Of a stretch of DNA of 64,000 bases, positions 1 to 11,404 are shown piece by piece; position 1 is the first letter of the stretch; every line of letters begins with the position of its first letter. Source of the stretch: Aquila chrysaetos chrysaetos (taxonomy: Eukaryota > Chordata > Aves > Accipitriformes > Accipitridae). Under the pieces are notes generated by a model. That model saw only the letters and a list, made by a program, of their open reading frames with translations. It did no database searches and was not told the DNA's origin. Location: assembly GCF_900496995.4 (NCBI RefSeq), contig NW_024470328.1, forward strand, positions 62,001 through 126,000, read 5' to 3'. The translations under genes were made by a program, and so were the position numbers.

Positions 1-149
1 AGCCAGACTCTCATCCAAGCCCATTCTCAGACACCTCTGGCTAGATCAGGTGCTTGTCACGACAGATTTTGAAAATCTCCATTGATAGAGATCTCACCAA
101 CTGGCCTGGGTCCTTGCTCCAGTGTTTGGCTCTGAGGCATTTTTCCAAA

Positions 150-300
150 CACCGGCTTTCTCAGCCTCTCCTTGTATGCAATGTGCTCCAGGCCCCAACC
201 ATCCTTCTGGCCTCTGCAACTTCCTCTCCATTCTGTCAGGGTCTTCCTTGTGCTGGTGAGCCCCATACTGGACACAGCAGTCCTGAGGTGGCTGTCCTGT
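150..300 (-). repeat. Old CR1 LINE remnant
   Basis: The + strand reads like the reverse complement of the 3' part of a CR1 element: phrases such as 'ctcagcctctccttgtatgc' and 'atactggacacagcagtcc' match the part of CR1 that also occurs near 57.9-58.1 kb and 62.7-62.9 kb. It is strongly diverged and carries no usable frame. The boundaries are approximate. Confidence 0.45.
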
Positions 301-359
301 AGTGGGTTAGCCTTGCCCAACAGCCAGACACCCACCCAGCTGCCCAGTCACACCTCCAA

Positions 360-760
360 CTCAAAAGGCTCAAAAGGACAAAGAGAGAAAATAAGATGGA
401 ATAGCTCCTGGGTCACGATAAAGACAGGGAGATCACTTACTAATTACTGTCACAGGCAAAGAAGGGTTGACTTGGGGAAGACCAATTTAATTTATGCCAA
501 GTAAAAAAGGTTTGGGTTGTGAGAAACAATGACAAAATTATTCAAGTCCATTGCCCTCACAGTTTCCCCCAGGCTCAAATTACTCCCTTGCTCCAAGTTC
601 TTCTACTCATCCCAACCCCACGAGGAGCATGGGGGATGGTGAAGAGGGGGTTAACAGTCAGTAAAGAACAACTCTGCCGCTCTTTCTTCCTCACACTTCT
701 CCTCTGTTCCAGCTTGGGTCTCCTCCATGGGATCCCACAATATTGGTGGTCAAGGCTATG
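360..760 (-). repeat. Degenerate avian ERV LTR fragment
   Basis: This A-rich then C-rich block has the look of an avian retroviral LTR read backwards: an 'aagacagggagatcacttac' stretch followed by a tract ending near the 'ctccatgggatcccacaat' phrase. No TG...CA ends or target duplications could be set. I call it from general resemblance only. Confidence 0.3.
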
Positions 761-797
761 TGGTGTTCATTTCTTTCTGTCTTACCTTTCTCCTTTA

Positions 798-1430
798 TAC
801 TCACAGAATCCCAGACATGTTGAGATTGGAAGGGACCTCTGGAGACCATCCAGTTCAACCTCCTCAGGTGAGGAAGGCTCAGCTACAGTATGTTGCTCAG
901 CACCTTATCTAGGTGGGTATGGAGTACCCCCATGGATGGAGACTCCACAACCTCTCCGAGTAGACTGTTCCAGTGTTTGACCACCCACAGAGTCAAACGG
1001 TGTTTTCTTGGGTTCAGATGGAATTTTATACCCATTAATAAGATCCCCCTCAGCCTTTTCTTCTCCAGGCTGAACAGTCCCACATCTATCGGCCTTTCCT
1101 CCTAGGAAAGATGCTCCAGTCCCTTAAACCAGCTTTGTGGCCCTTTGCTGCACTTGCTTTAGGTCAACAAGTTTGATGCACTGGGCAGCGCAGCACTTGA
1201 CACAGCACTCCAGCTGTGGCCTCAGCAGTGCTGAGCAGAGGGGAAGGATCACCTCCCTCCATCTGCCAGCAAGGCTTCTCCTAATGCAGCCCAGGAGGCT
1301 GTTGGCCTTTGCCATGAGGGTGCATTGCTCGCTCATGCTCAGCTGCTTGTCCTCTGGGACCTCAAGGTCCTTCTCTGTGGAGCTGCTATCTAGCTGGTCG
1401 ACCCCCAGCATGATGTCCACAGTGGGGTTG
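798..1430 (-). mobile_element. CR1 LINE, 3' part, reverse orientation
   Basis: The block begins with the CR1 3'-end signature on the reverse strand ('cagaatcccagacatgttga', 'ggaagggacctctggagacc') and runs into the end of CR1 ORF2. A reverse-strand frame at 1124-1420 encodes the C-terminal ORF2 motif block: 'STEKDLEVPEDKQLSMSEQC', 'ANSLLGCIRRS', 'REVILPLCSALLRPQLE', 'VQQRATKLV'. In CR1 this region follows the reverse transcriptase. The copy is 5'-truncated, as is usual for CR1, and is older than the 62.4-63.7 kb copy. It is non-functional. Confidence 0.85.
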
Positions 1431-3464
1431 GATCACAGGCTGTCTGTCCTCCCCCAGGGACTTATCCTTCTTGAAGATGAGCTTCACCTCTGGCACAGGT
1501 CCCACAGTGCTGCAGAGTCACCTGGGACAGCAAACCCCTCTCCAGCCAGGGCTGTACAGCCCAGGCCTCTTTCTCTCTGGCCTTGGGGACTGCAGCTTTT
1601 GCTCTTGGTGGGAACCTCATTCATCGTGATGCTGCCACCGGCCATCTACACCAGCATGCCTCTGCTGAGAAGCAAAGCCTTTCTAGACAAGGGCTCCCAT
1701 CACTTGGTAGAAGCTTTCCTTGTTACAAGACTGCCCTTGGCCCTGGAGCCATATCTGAGGTGCTGCAGTCCTCATGGGCATCAAAGCCCACCGCCTGGGG
1801 CACGGACAGCGGGAGCGCTGTGTACCATGGCAGAGCTGTGACATGAGTGGGATAAGCTGAGGTGAGGAAGGACAACTCCCATGGGTTATTTGCTGAATGG
1901 AGACACAACATGCTTAGGAGAGACTGACACAGAAGGTGAGAAGTGGGGGATGCCTTGTGTGATGTCAGGGCAGCTCAGATATATATGGACATTCTGAATG
2001 AGACAGACAACTGATGAGGTGGGAGCTTCTGTGTGGGTCAGCTTCTGAATAAGCCATCCAGTCTGATGCTCACCTGGACCTGGAACTCCCAGAAGAGGAA
2101 GAGCTGGTCAGGGATGTGAAGGCCAGTGTCAGCCTTGGCCATAGCAACCATGAAACTGGGGTCTCCCAGATCCCCAGGGATAGGAAGGAGAGTAGCAGAG
2201 AGCAGACCCTGCACATCAGGGAATGAGAATTTGGCCTATTGAGGGCACTGGCAGGTGGGGTCCAAGATGGCAGTGTCAGGGCGCTGAGCAGCATCACCTG
2301 TGGCCTCCACCCACACCTCTGTCCATGGGCCCAGGAGACCATTGAAGCCTAGGCTTGAGTTTCAGCCCCAGCTTGATCTATGCTGTAGGGCTACTGGTCT
2401 CCAGACACAGCCATAGACGCAGCCTTGCCTGTCCATGGACCTTGTTGATTCGGACTTGCAGGCTCACTTCCCAGCTTGATTCTTTATGGGTTGCACAATG
2501 GAAGGACTCTGTGGCCCTCCAAGTGCCAGACCCCAGCTGATTCATGGAGGCCTCGGGCCTTTCTGCTTCCTTTCTTGCTGTCATCCCTTGGTCAGGTTTT
2601 GGGCGGAGAGGAAGGAAAAGCAAGGGTGGATTCCAGGTGCCAATGACTGAAATGGGGGAGCAGAGCCATCACATGTGAAGTGATCTAAAGGCTATGCCAG
2701 TTCAAAACGGTTATCTTCTGCTGCTATCTCAGAGGCCTTAAATCTTCAGCAGGAACCTGGCAGCTCTGAGATCCCTCCATCTCCCTCTCTTGTAGCAATT
2801 AAGCTGATAGGACCCTAGTCACAGGCTTTCTTTCACTTCTCTGTGCAGCCTAAAGCACCCCATTGGTCTGTAGATATGCCAGGAAACTTGCACAAGGAAC
2901 CCACTCCTGTGGACAAGAAGGTGGATGTTCCCAGGAATGTGTAGGAGATGTGGCATACCCACAGATGTGCTCAGGGAGCTGGTCAAATGCCTCGTCTCCA
3001 TTTCTGTAATGGTGGCCTAGATGCCTGGGTCATGTGTCAACTCTCTCTGTGGATGCTGACATTTACTGAGCAACCTGGTCTGACCTCAGAGCTGGCCCTG
3101 CTTGGAGCTGGGCATTGGACTACAGACCACCTGAGCTCCCTTCCACCCTGAATTGTCTGATCAGCGTATGATGTAGGGACCCTCACCTCCAACTCGATCT
3201 CTTCTTGTACAGCGTGTGGCAAGGCACAGGCTCCTGGAAGGGCTGGTGGGCAAGAGACTGTTGGGGAGTCTCTAGTCCAGCCTCCAGGCTGGCTGTGACT
3301 TTGAAGATCAAAGAAGAGCTCCAAAGGTAGAGATCACAACAGCACTCCTCCTAGTCCATTTTATTTTTCCTCAGGCTCAGCCTAAAGCTCCCAAGAGGCA
3401 AGTTGTGGCTGTTGCCTCTGTCATATCATTGGCCATTGCAGAAGAGAGCTTGGCTCCATCATCT
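1431..3464. other. Non-coding interval, nothing recognised
   Basis: About 2 kb of moderate-GC sequence without a convincing frame, splice pattern or repeat that I can name. Short frames on both strands have no recognisable motif. Confidence 0.4.
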
Positions 3465-3730
3465 CTCCAGGTAACTGTAGGCTCTTCTTAGGTGGCCCCA
3501 TGCCTCCTTCAGCAGGCTGGAGAGGCCCAGTTCCCTCACACTCTCCTCACAGCTCGTGCCTTAAGCCCCTCACTCCACCTTGGCAGACCTCCTCCAGACC
3601 TTCTCCAGTTTCTCCACTCTCCTTTTGAAATCTGAGGCCCACTGGCTCATACGACATCATCCTGCTGCCCAGGCCCTTCTCCTCAGAGCACTCCTTAGCC
3701 GGCCAGGTCTCTACCCATGCTGCTGCATGG
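3465..3730 (-). repeat. Possible CR1-like remnant
   Basis: The stretch around 'cagcaggctggagaggccca' and 'gttccctcacactctcctca' resembles the CR1 tract in which the phrase 'aggctgaacaaccccagttc' normally occurs, followed by a 'ctccagaccttctccagttt' segment. The match is loose, so the call is tentative. Confidence 0.3.
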
Positions 3731-3774
3731 AGTTGTTGTGCAGCTTGTGGGCTGGGACAAAAACAGATAATAGG

Positions 3775-4228
3775 TGAATGAAAAAAGATTAAAACAAATA
3801 TAAACCCAACCCAACAGGCAATGCAAAGGCAATCACTTACCACCTCCCACAAGCAGACTGACACCCAGCCAGTCTCCCTTCAACAGATGCCTTGAACGAC
3901 AGGAAACTCCACCACCTTCATCCTCTGCCCGAGCTTTAATTGCTGAGCATGACGTCATATGGTATGGAATATCCCTTTGGTCAGATGGGGACAGCTGGCC
4001 TGGCTGTGTCCCATTGCCCCCCAACTTCTCGCCCACCAGCCTACTCACTGGGAGGCAGCAGAGTGAGAAACAGAGGTGGCCTTGATGCTGTGCAAACACT
4101 ATTCAGCAACAACTAAAATGCTGGTGTGTTATCAACACTGTTTTAGGCACCAATGCACAACAGAACGCCATAGGGGCTGCTACGAAGGAAGTGAACCCCA
4201 CCCCAGCCAGACCCAGCACACTTGAACC
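3775..4228 (-). repeat. Solo or truncated ERV LTR, reverse orientation
   Basis: It shares the block 'gagcatgacgtcatatggta' and 'ctggcctggctgtgtcccat' with the LTR at 13,402-13,831, where the same words read 'gagcatgatgccacatggta' and 'ctgtcctggctgtgcccctt'. The upper end ('ccagccagacccagcaca') corresponds to the TG-beginning end of that LTR family on the reverse strand. The element therefore belongs to the lysine-primed ERV D family. No internal retroviral sequence adjoins it. Confidence 0.6.
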
Positions 4229-4477
4229 AGGGTCCCAAAACGGACACAGTAGTGTACAGGTGGTTTGACAAGTGATGGGCATGGGAGACAAGTATTTCCC
4301 TCACTCTTTTGGCGAGGCTCTTCTTTCTACACTCCAGGACACTGCTGGCCACCTCCGCTACCAGGTAGTCCTGGATCATGTGGATCACTGCTGGATCGTG
4401 TTTTGCCTTCTGTCCCCCAGCACCACCAGGGCCGTTTCCTCAGAGATGCTCTCTGGCCAGGCAGTCCCCTTCCCTTG

Positions 4478-5243
4478 TGTAAGAGTTGGTCAGAAAATCA
4501 GCATTGTCTCAACATTGTCATCAGGAACATGAACAGTACGTTACCTGACAACGGCCTGCTTGGAGCGCAGCGGCCAATCCCAAGGACAGAACGTGCGGTA
4601 CAAGGCTCCTGGAAGGTACCTGGCTAGAGCCGTTAGAGATAACCGCATAGCTACTGTCAAAAAGGATGGATTGCACCTGTTGCCATAACATCGATGAAGA
4701 AATCATAAACTCTAGATGAACTTTGCTTCATTATAATACCAAAACACACCTCCTGGTCGAAGGCTACCCGCCTCCAAGACTTACCATGCCTCGGACACTG
4801 ACCCTGCACCTGCGTGATAGCCTCGCTCGAGAAGGGCGGAGATATGATAATTGTATTCTGAGAGGGGCGGAGACTCCTGAGGCAGAGGTGGAGCAAGGTG
4901 TGTTACTAAACATAAAAGCTGACTTCTGAACAATGGGAATTTGAAGCTTCCCCACCAAGGACCACAACGATCGACAACGCAGCATTAGCTGGACCCGGGA
5001 CCGTTAGGACATCTTGAGATCAGCGGTGGTAGCTATAACCTCTCTTTCTTCTCTCTCTAAACTTAACTTTACCTTTCTCCCTTCTTTCACCCATCTCTAA
5101 CTATCGCATGCCTCTTCACAGGCAATACAATAAAGTTTTACTGTGTGATTACTGCTATCCCCTTTGGTGTTGGTCACCTTAATTTTGCACTTTCGAGATC
5201 GTAGCAAACGAACCATCACGAGTCCACCGAGTGGACCGTGACA
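4478..5243 (+). repeat. ERV A 5' LTR
   Basis: The proposed limits are TG at 4478 ('tgtaagagttggtcag') and CA at 5243 ('gaccgtgaca'), giving about 766 bp. A poly(A) signal AATAAA lies at 5129-5134 and a 'cataaaa' TATA-like word near 4910, consistent with a U3-R-U5 order. The primer binding site follows six bases later. The first ~270 bp recur at 23,042-23,310. No matching 3' LTR is in the window because the provirus is cut at about 9.79 kb. Confidence 0.75.
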
Positions 5244-5249
5244 TTAAAC

Positions 5250-5267
5250 TGGCGTCACGGACAGGAT
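5250..5267 (+). other. ERV A primer binding site, tRNA-Ser type
   Basis: TGGCGTCACGGACAGGAT follows the LTR end. From memory of vertebrate tRNA-Ser(CGA), whose 3' end would give TGGCGTCACGAACAGGAT, this is a one-mismatch fit. A serine primer is typical of ERV-S-like class III elements. The isoacceptor assignment rests on recalled tRNA sequence. Confidence 0.6.
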
Positions 5268-5559
5268 CCTGAGAGACAGAGGGGTGCAGGTTTTGTGTGG
5301 TTTGTAACAGGGGAAGAACGTTTCATTCCAGCCGCACCTGGCCCTACACCTGAAAGGGTGAGAGGTGTCCAGAAAGCAAGGGGGGCGATTCGGGATTCCC
5401 GCACACTGCACACACCTCAGTGTATTTCACCCCAAACTCGAATTGAGGGCTCTGTCTATCAGGATCAAGTGCAAGGATCTCTTAGTGCAAAAGGGGGAAC
5501 TGTCCTCATTAGATGAGGTGGACTACCAGGGGAAGTTGAAGGGACAAGCAGAGAAAGTC

Positions 5560-5700
5560 TGCACTTGTGAACAACTAAGTTTTGACTCCCCGAAGTGAGA
5601 TTTTGGTCCCTTCAGCCACTCGGGGAAGAGGAGGGCGACGCAGCAGTTGTTGCATGTGTGGTGTAACTAAGTTTGACCTCCCCGAAGTGAGTTTGGCCCT
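5560..5700 (+). repeat. Tandem duplication in ERV A leader
   Basis: Two copies of a ~70-bp unit lie between the primer site and gag. Each contains 'ccccgaagtgag' preceded by an 'aactaagttt' word and followed by 'ttggyccctt' (about 5571-5612 and 5667-5705). The repeated element could be part of a leader hairpin or packaging structure. That role is inference. Confidence 0.55.
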
Positions 5701-5711
5701 TTGCAACAAAA

Positions 5712-7381
5712 ATGACTGAAAAGAATAGTTATCAAAACTCTCCATCAGTAAAAAATCTTGACTCATTTTATGCACTTTTGGCAAAGTATGGAGCTCGACC
5801 CTCCCCGCCTGGGGAAGAGTGGGCTCGAGACAATTGGGCAAATTTACAGAGTGTAACAAACAGACCGAGTGATTTCTATACAGAATGAGGCTAGATCACG
5901 GACAGGCAAAGGCAAAGCGATAATCTGTGCAGTTCTTGGAGCCAGCCTGGTCGCAGCAATTGAAGACTGCTATAAGCGGCGTAGCCAGGAAAAACAAATC
6001 ATAGAATCCCTTGAAAATTTGGTACAACTTTTGCAGTAAACAACCTCCAGCCTGGAAGAGCAGTTAGCAGAGAAAGAGAGAGTAATTTGCTTGTACAAAC
6101 AGCAAGCAGAGGAAAAGGAGGAAGAAAATCGCTGTCTAAAAGATGCCTTGAAATAAGAACTTTCAAAGTCTGCTGAATCATTGAATGAGATAGAAATGAA
6201 GATGGAAAAGATAGGTATTTGGCAAATAAGTCAGGTATACCCCCAAAAGGAACTAGAGGAAGCAAGGAAACGCTTCAGGGAAAACCCCCAAGTGAGGCCT
6301 TTGATTAAAGCAGAACATGCTTATATAAATGATGAGGATAATGACCCACATTTTACAACTAAAGAGATACCATACACTCCCACTGAATTGGCCAAAATGA
6401 AAAGAGAATATGGTCGCCTTCCCAAAGAATCTGAAACAGAGTATGTGTGGCGTGTATCTTTAACTGGAGTGGACCAAATTCAGTTAAATGAAAGGGAAGC
6501 TAGTGGTTACTGGGGCCACAGTGTCTTTTTAACAACAGGGGATAGACGTGCCCCATGGTCCCTAACCCAGCGGGCTGCCTGTTGGGCCGGAGGGCTGAAC
6601 CCCTTGGTCAGGTGGGATCCCCTAGCAATCACAGGCACAGTTGATCAATTGCTAGAAAGTGTGCACAAAGCAGCCTGCCTGCAAATGATACATGAAAGGA
6701 AGTTAGTTCCATCGATGTGAATACCCAATGATGTTGCCGGTGAATCCTGAAGTCATGACTCCTTTGGTAAAGGGACTCCCAGAATCACTCAAATCTACCG
6801 GGATTGTTCTCCAAAGGACCATAGCGTCTTTAGACCCTGTAGAAAAGTTGGAGAGCTTTATTAAAGGCAAAAGAGATGAAATTTATGTTGGCACAGATTC
6901 ACCTTTTAATTATAGCTCGGCTTCTTCCCACTCAAAACATAAAAGGATGTGGACGTGGGGAGATGTAGCACAGCAATTGATAGATTATAGCAGAAAATAC
7001 GGTCCTGTGAGAACTTTGGAGGAGAAACCTAAAGGAATCCGTCAAGTAGGAGCTAAAGATCTACCCCTATCTGTTAGTAAAACTGTAACCGCTCTCACTG
7101 ACCCCGCCAGTGCTGCTGACTACTCCTACTCTAAAACTGGGGGAGAAGGAAGACAGCCCCTGACTCGACAGCAATGGTGGGCTTTGGGAATTAAAAAGGG
7201 AGTTCCCAGAGATGTAATGGATGGTGTACCCCTTAATAAACTGAGTAAACTGATATCAAAGTGGTATGGTCTGAAACAACACCCACAGCACTTAAGGTCA
7301 AATAGAGAAATCTCTCCTGTCATGCCCACAGCCCCCAATGCGGAGAGCACGGGCGATGGGGAAAGTCAGCAGGGAAACTAG
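5712..7381 (+). pseudogene. ERV A gag, broken, with coiled coil
   Basis: Gag of a class III-like endogenous retrovirus, coding for the virion core. The frame opens at ATG 5712. Its N-terminus has a 'SPPGEEWARDNW' motif that matches 'SPPGLDWAKEKW' in ERV B gag. A TGA at 5886 and two TAA codons (near 6038 and 6154) interrupt it. Between about 5985 and 6215 the residues are Glu/Lys/Leu-rich in heptads and look like a coiled coil. From 6181 a longer frame carries 'ETEYVWRVSLTG' and 'YWGHSVFL', matching 'ATEYLWRVSVTG' and 'YWGPGVFL' in ERV B. A stop at 6718 plus a one-base shift moves the rest to the frame 6728-7381 ('MTPLVKGLPESL'). No CCHC zinc knuckle is seen. Several lesions make it non-functional. 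Confidence 0.75.
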
Positions 7382-7464
7382 AACCTCCGTTCCTTGGCAG
7401 TGGGCGGGGGAACGGAGGATGGATTTATATCCGACAGCTCACTAAAACTAACAGAGGAGATTTA

Positions 7465-9780
7465 TTGATTACAGCTATTGTAGGTCCTAAGCGTGCACCC
7501 GTAACCTTTTTAATTGACACCGGTGCACAGATCTCTGCCCTGACTGAGGAAGATGCACAGAGGTGTGGGGTGATTCCCTCTAAGCGAAACGTTTGTGTCT
7601 TGAATGCTTTAGGGTCAACAGAAGTTATGAACGTTGCTCCGGTAAAGCTGATGCTGCCAGGAGAGGAAGGCACAATCACTATTAACATGGTGGTTGGGAA
7701 CATTCCGACTAACCTGTTAGGAATAGATGCCCTTAAAGGAAGGGGGTGGGAGGATTCGGAAGGATTGCTGTGGACTTTCGGGACACCGCAGCTGAACATC
7801 AGGCTACTTCAAACTGCACCCCCTCTGCCATTTAGCGAAGTAACTAGTGTTAAACAATATCCCCTCCCCCTGGGAGCAAAGGAAGGTATCAAACCAGTCA
7901 TGCAGGAGATGCGGGAACAAGGAGTGGTGATAAATACCCATTCTCCTTTTAACTCGCTGGTATGGCCGGTGAAAAAACCTAATGGGAAGTGGAGGCTCAC
8001 AGTAGATTTTCGAAGTCTGAATGCTAACACGGGGCCTCTAACTGCCGCAGTCCCTAATATGGCTGCACTGGTAATAACAATTCAGGAGAAAGCTCATCCG
8101 ATCATGGCAACCATAGATGTTAAAGATATGTTTTTCATGATACCTTTGCGACCAGAAGACAGACATCATTTTGCTTTTACTTGGGAGGGACAACAATTTA
8201 CCTTTATCCGGCTGCCTCAGGGATAGAAACATTCCCCTACACTTGCTCACCACGCTTTGGCCCAAGAAATGGAGAAAATACCAAAAGCCGATGGCATAGC
8301 TGTCTATCAGTATATTGATGATATTCTCGTGGGTGGAGATAAAGAAAAGGAGGTGGGGGCAACCCAACAGAACATAATCTCTTATTTGGAGAACTTGGGT
8401 TTGCAAATTCCCCCGGAAAAGGTCCAAAAACCCTCACAAGAAGTAAAGTTTTTGGGAATTTGGTGGAAAGGGGGAATGACATGTATCCCACCAGACACCC
8501 TCACTTCTCTAGATCAGATTAAAATGCCTGAATCAAAAAAGGATTTGCAGCATGCTTTAGGGTTATTGGTATTCTGGAGAAAACATATCCCAGGCTTTTC
8601 TATCATTGCCAGACCTCTTTACGATTTACTGAGAAAAGGGGCCAAATGGGAATGGACTGCTTCTCAGGAAGAAGCAATGCAATTGTTAATTTTTGAAGCA
8701 ACGGCTCATCAGGCTCTTGGCCCTATCCACCCTACAGACCCCTTTCAGGTAGAATGGGGGTTTGCCACAACAGGATTGTCAGTACACATTTGGCAACGTG
8801 GTCCTGAGGGTCCAACCCGCCCGGTAGGATTTTACTCCTGTGGCTTTAAGGATGCTGAGAAGAGATATACTGCATGGGAGAAAGGTTTGTTTGTGGTTAG
8901 CATGGCTCTCATAGAAGTGGAGAAAATTACGCGTCAGCAACCAATCGTGCTAAGAGGCCCGTTCAAAGTTATAAAAGCAGTCCCTAACGGGACCCCCCCT
9001 CCTGACGGGGTGGCCCAGAGAGCCTCGGTACGAAAGTGGTATGCCCAGATTGAACACTATTGTAACCTTTTCTCAGTGACTGAAGGAGCTTTAAAAAACT
9101 TAGCTATCCAAGAAACAGAAAGCCTGGACGGCAGCCAAGACAAACCTATCTCAGTTATTCGGGTAGCCCCTCCTTTCTCCTACAATCAGTTAGTGAATGC
9201 TTGGTTTACCGACGCTTCGGCAAAGCAAGAAGGAAAGTGTGGAAATACTGGGCAGTAGCCCTCCACACTACTACTAAAGAACAGATAATAACAGAGGGAG
9301 AAGGGAGTGCCCAGGTAGGAGAATTAATTGCAGTATGGAGCGTTTTCAAGCATGAAGCACAAACCGCTTCCCCTGTCCATATATATACCGATTCCTATTC
9401 CTATGCAGTGTTTAAAGGATGTACTGAATGGCTCCCTTTCTGGGAGCAAAATGAATGGGAGGTTAACAGAATTTCAGTGTGGCAAAAGGACAAGTGGCAA
9501 GCAATCCTGATCATTGCAAGCCAAGGGAACTTTGCTGTGGAATGGGTAGTTTCTCATCAAGTAGATGGGGGCTCGGCAGGAGAATGGAACAACAAAGCTG
9601 ATGAATTAGCAAGACTAGCTCCTGTACAAAAGGACCAGATCACAGAAGATTGGGATCATTTGCTAGAATGGTTGCATACAAAACGTAAACATACGGGAGC
9701 TAAAGATCTGTATCGTGAAGCCCTTGCCCGGGGTTGGCCTGTCACTAGGGAAATGTGTAAAACCTGCATATGAGCCTGTG
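7465..9780 (+). pseudogene. ERV A pro-pol, broken and truncated
   Basis: Protease, reverse transcriptase, RNase H and the start of integrase. The protease has the catalytic triplet in 'LIDTGAQISALTEEDAQ' (near 7510) and a 'LLGIDALKGRGW' flap/end motif. The RT follows without a break: 'VKKPNGKWRLTVDFRSLN', 'ATIDVKDMFFMIPL', 'IRLPQG', then a TAG at 8224 where relatives have Tyr. After the stop come 'YQYIDDILVGGD' (the YxDD active site) and 'FLGIWWKGG'. RNase H begins at 'WFTDASAKQ' and shifts frame near 9240, continuing with 'IYTDSYSYAVFKG'. The integrase keeps only its zinc-binding start ('LHTKRKHTGAKDLYREA') and stops at 9771. Minisatellite follows at 9791, so the catalytic core, any env and the 3' LTR are missing. 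It is a relative of ERV B. Confidence 0.85.
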
Positions 9781-9790
9781 AACAGTGCTG

Positions 9791-10221
9791 GTAGGGAGGG
9801 CTGGTCTACCCCCGCGTGCCCATTTTGACACCAGGTGTACCCTGGAGTACATCTACCCCCGCGTGCCCATTTTGACACCAGGTGTACCCTGGAGTACAAG
9901 TAGCGGTACCGGTACTACCCCGGAGCGTCAGGTAGGGACGCCTGGCCAATCTTGGAGCATCAGGTAGGGAGGCAAGGTCTAGCCCGGAGCGCCAGTAGCG
10001 ACAGCAGGTATACCCCTGTGTACCAGTAGGGGTACCGGTACTACCGCGCACAATCTGACAGGGACTCCAGGCCTACCCCCGAGCACCCTTAGGGACACAT
10101 GTGTACCCCATAGAACCAGTAGGCGTGCCGGTACTACCCGGGAGTACCAGTGGTGGTACCGGTACTATCCCAGAGTGTCAGGTAGGGACGCCAGGACAAG
10201 GCTGGAGCATCAGGTAGGTGT
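9791..10221 (+). repeat. GGTACC-rich minisatellite, block A part 1
   Basis: Tandem, higher-order array of related ~40-50-bp units. The words 'caggtagggaggccaggt', 'ctacccccgcg', 'cccattttgacaccaggt' and 'gtaccggtactacc' recur with point changes. Frames through it are repeat artefacts. The same family forms block B (27.2-28.4 kb, opposite orientation) and block C (46.1-47.1 kb, same orientation). It directly truncates ERV A pol. Confidence 0.9.
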
Positions 10222-10659
10222 TGTGGGAACATGTTTAGCTAACGGTCACAAGAGCATTCCAGATGCCTTTAGAAGGCCTTGAACAGAATAAACAAAGACA
10301 AAAATAAGAAAGATACCAATTAGAAAAACACAGGTGCACATTCCACGATAAAGAGAACTTGGCACAAACAACCTCAATTTGGCAGTTTATCTTGACCAAT
10401 TAGACTGAGACAAGTCTCGTATGTTTTAGTTAGTTTAGCCAATTATGTTTTATGTTTATGCACGTGTACAGTGTTGATATAACCAATCATTAGGTGTATT
10501 TAGGCGCGTGGACAGTGCATGAATAATGTGTGCAACCAATAGTAAAATAGCTAAACGCATGTACGGATGTAACTAATGTATAAAATGATGTCTGATGCTC
10601 TAGTAAAGTGGGCTTCACCTGATCACATTGGTCTGTGTGTGTTGTCCTGTGTCTCCGCA
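10222..10659 (+). mobile_element. Solo LTR inside minisatellite block A
   Basis: A 438-bp AT-richer block with TG...CA ends (TGTGGGAACATG to GTCTCCGCA) sits inside the GC-rich array. The array resumes on its right with 'ggtaggtaggccaggtct'. An inverted, clearly related copy lies at 26,773-27,216. Flanks 'ggtgt' and 'ggtag' are similar but not an exact target duplication, which cannot be judged well inside a repeat. Confidence 0.75.
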
Positions 10660-10820
10660 GGTAGGTAGGCCAGGTCTACCCCGCCGTTGCCAGCACGGAG
10701 GCCTCGCCTACCCTGTCCACACGGGGAGGGAGGCCAGGTCTAGCCCGCCCTTGCCGCTAGTGAGTCCTGGTCTACCCCGTCCGGGTAGTCCGGGTCTACC
10801 CCGGTCCATATGGGACTATT
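10660..10820 (+). repeat. GGTACC-rich minisatellite, block A part 2
   Basis: The array continues after the LTR with 'aggtctaccccgccgttgcc' type units at a different variant composition (cacggggagg, ccgggtctacccc). It ends near 10,820, where ERV D begins. Confidence 0.8.
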
Positions 10821-10821
10821 A

Positions 10822-11335
10822 AAGGGTGAGTGAGTTTTGCTGATCACTCCTTGGTTCTCCAGTTGGCGAATCAACTTGTGGATGGGAATCAGAGAGAGTC
10901 TCGACTGGTGCGATACTGCCGCTGGTGCACCGTCGTGGTAGCAATTGGCACTTGTTGTTCTTCAACCCTCAGCAACCCCACAACCGAAGGGTCTTGAGAG
11001 AGACCAGGCAGGGTAGACAGTTGTTCAGTGCCCTCCGTCTCCAAGGCAGCTGTACCAAAAGCCCATCGATACCCCTTCGGGTCCTTAAAATACCCTCTCC
11101 TGAGATAGTCTATGCCAAGGGTACATGGAGCCTCCGGACCAGTCACAATGGGGTGTTTCTGCCATTCATTCCCAGTTAGGCTTACTTCAGCTTCCAATAC
11201 AGTTAACTCTTGGGATCCCCCTGTCACACCAGAAATACAGATGGGTTCTGCCCCTTTATAACTTGATGCCACTAGAGTGCACTGTGCGTCGGTGTCTACT
11301 AAAGCCTTGTACTCCTGTGGGTCTAACGTGCCAGG
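10822..11335 (-). pseudogene. ERV D protease, active site altered
   Basis: Reverse-strand retroviral aspartic protease. It reads 'EYKALVDTDAQCTLVASSYK', where the expected catalytic triplet Asp-Thr-Gly has become Asp-Thr-Asp. Downstream 'ISGVTGGSQELTVLEAEV' and 'PCTLGIDYLRRGYF' keep the family pattern. The frame 11,272-10,889 ends without a following reverse transcriptase. Sequence after 10,822 is minisatellite, so pol is lost. The changed active site and truncation make it inactive. Confidence 0.7.
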
Positions 11336-11404
11336 CCATCAAATCCACCCTGACCAGTAGACTGGGTTGTCCCTTTTCTTCACCTGGCTGGAGGCAGGGC
11401 TCCT

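Noticed and set aside
9791-10820. CRISPR-like alternation of repeats and spacers
   Set aside because: Units vary throughout, have no constant repeat/spacer lengths, and lie in avian DNA; it is a minisatellite.
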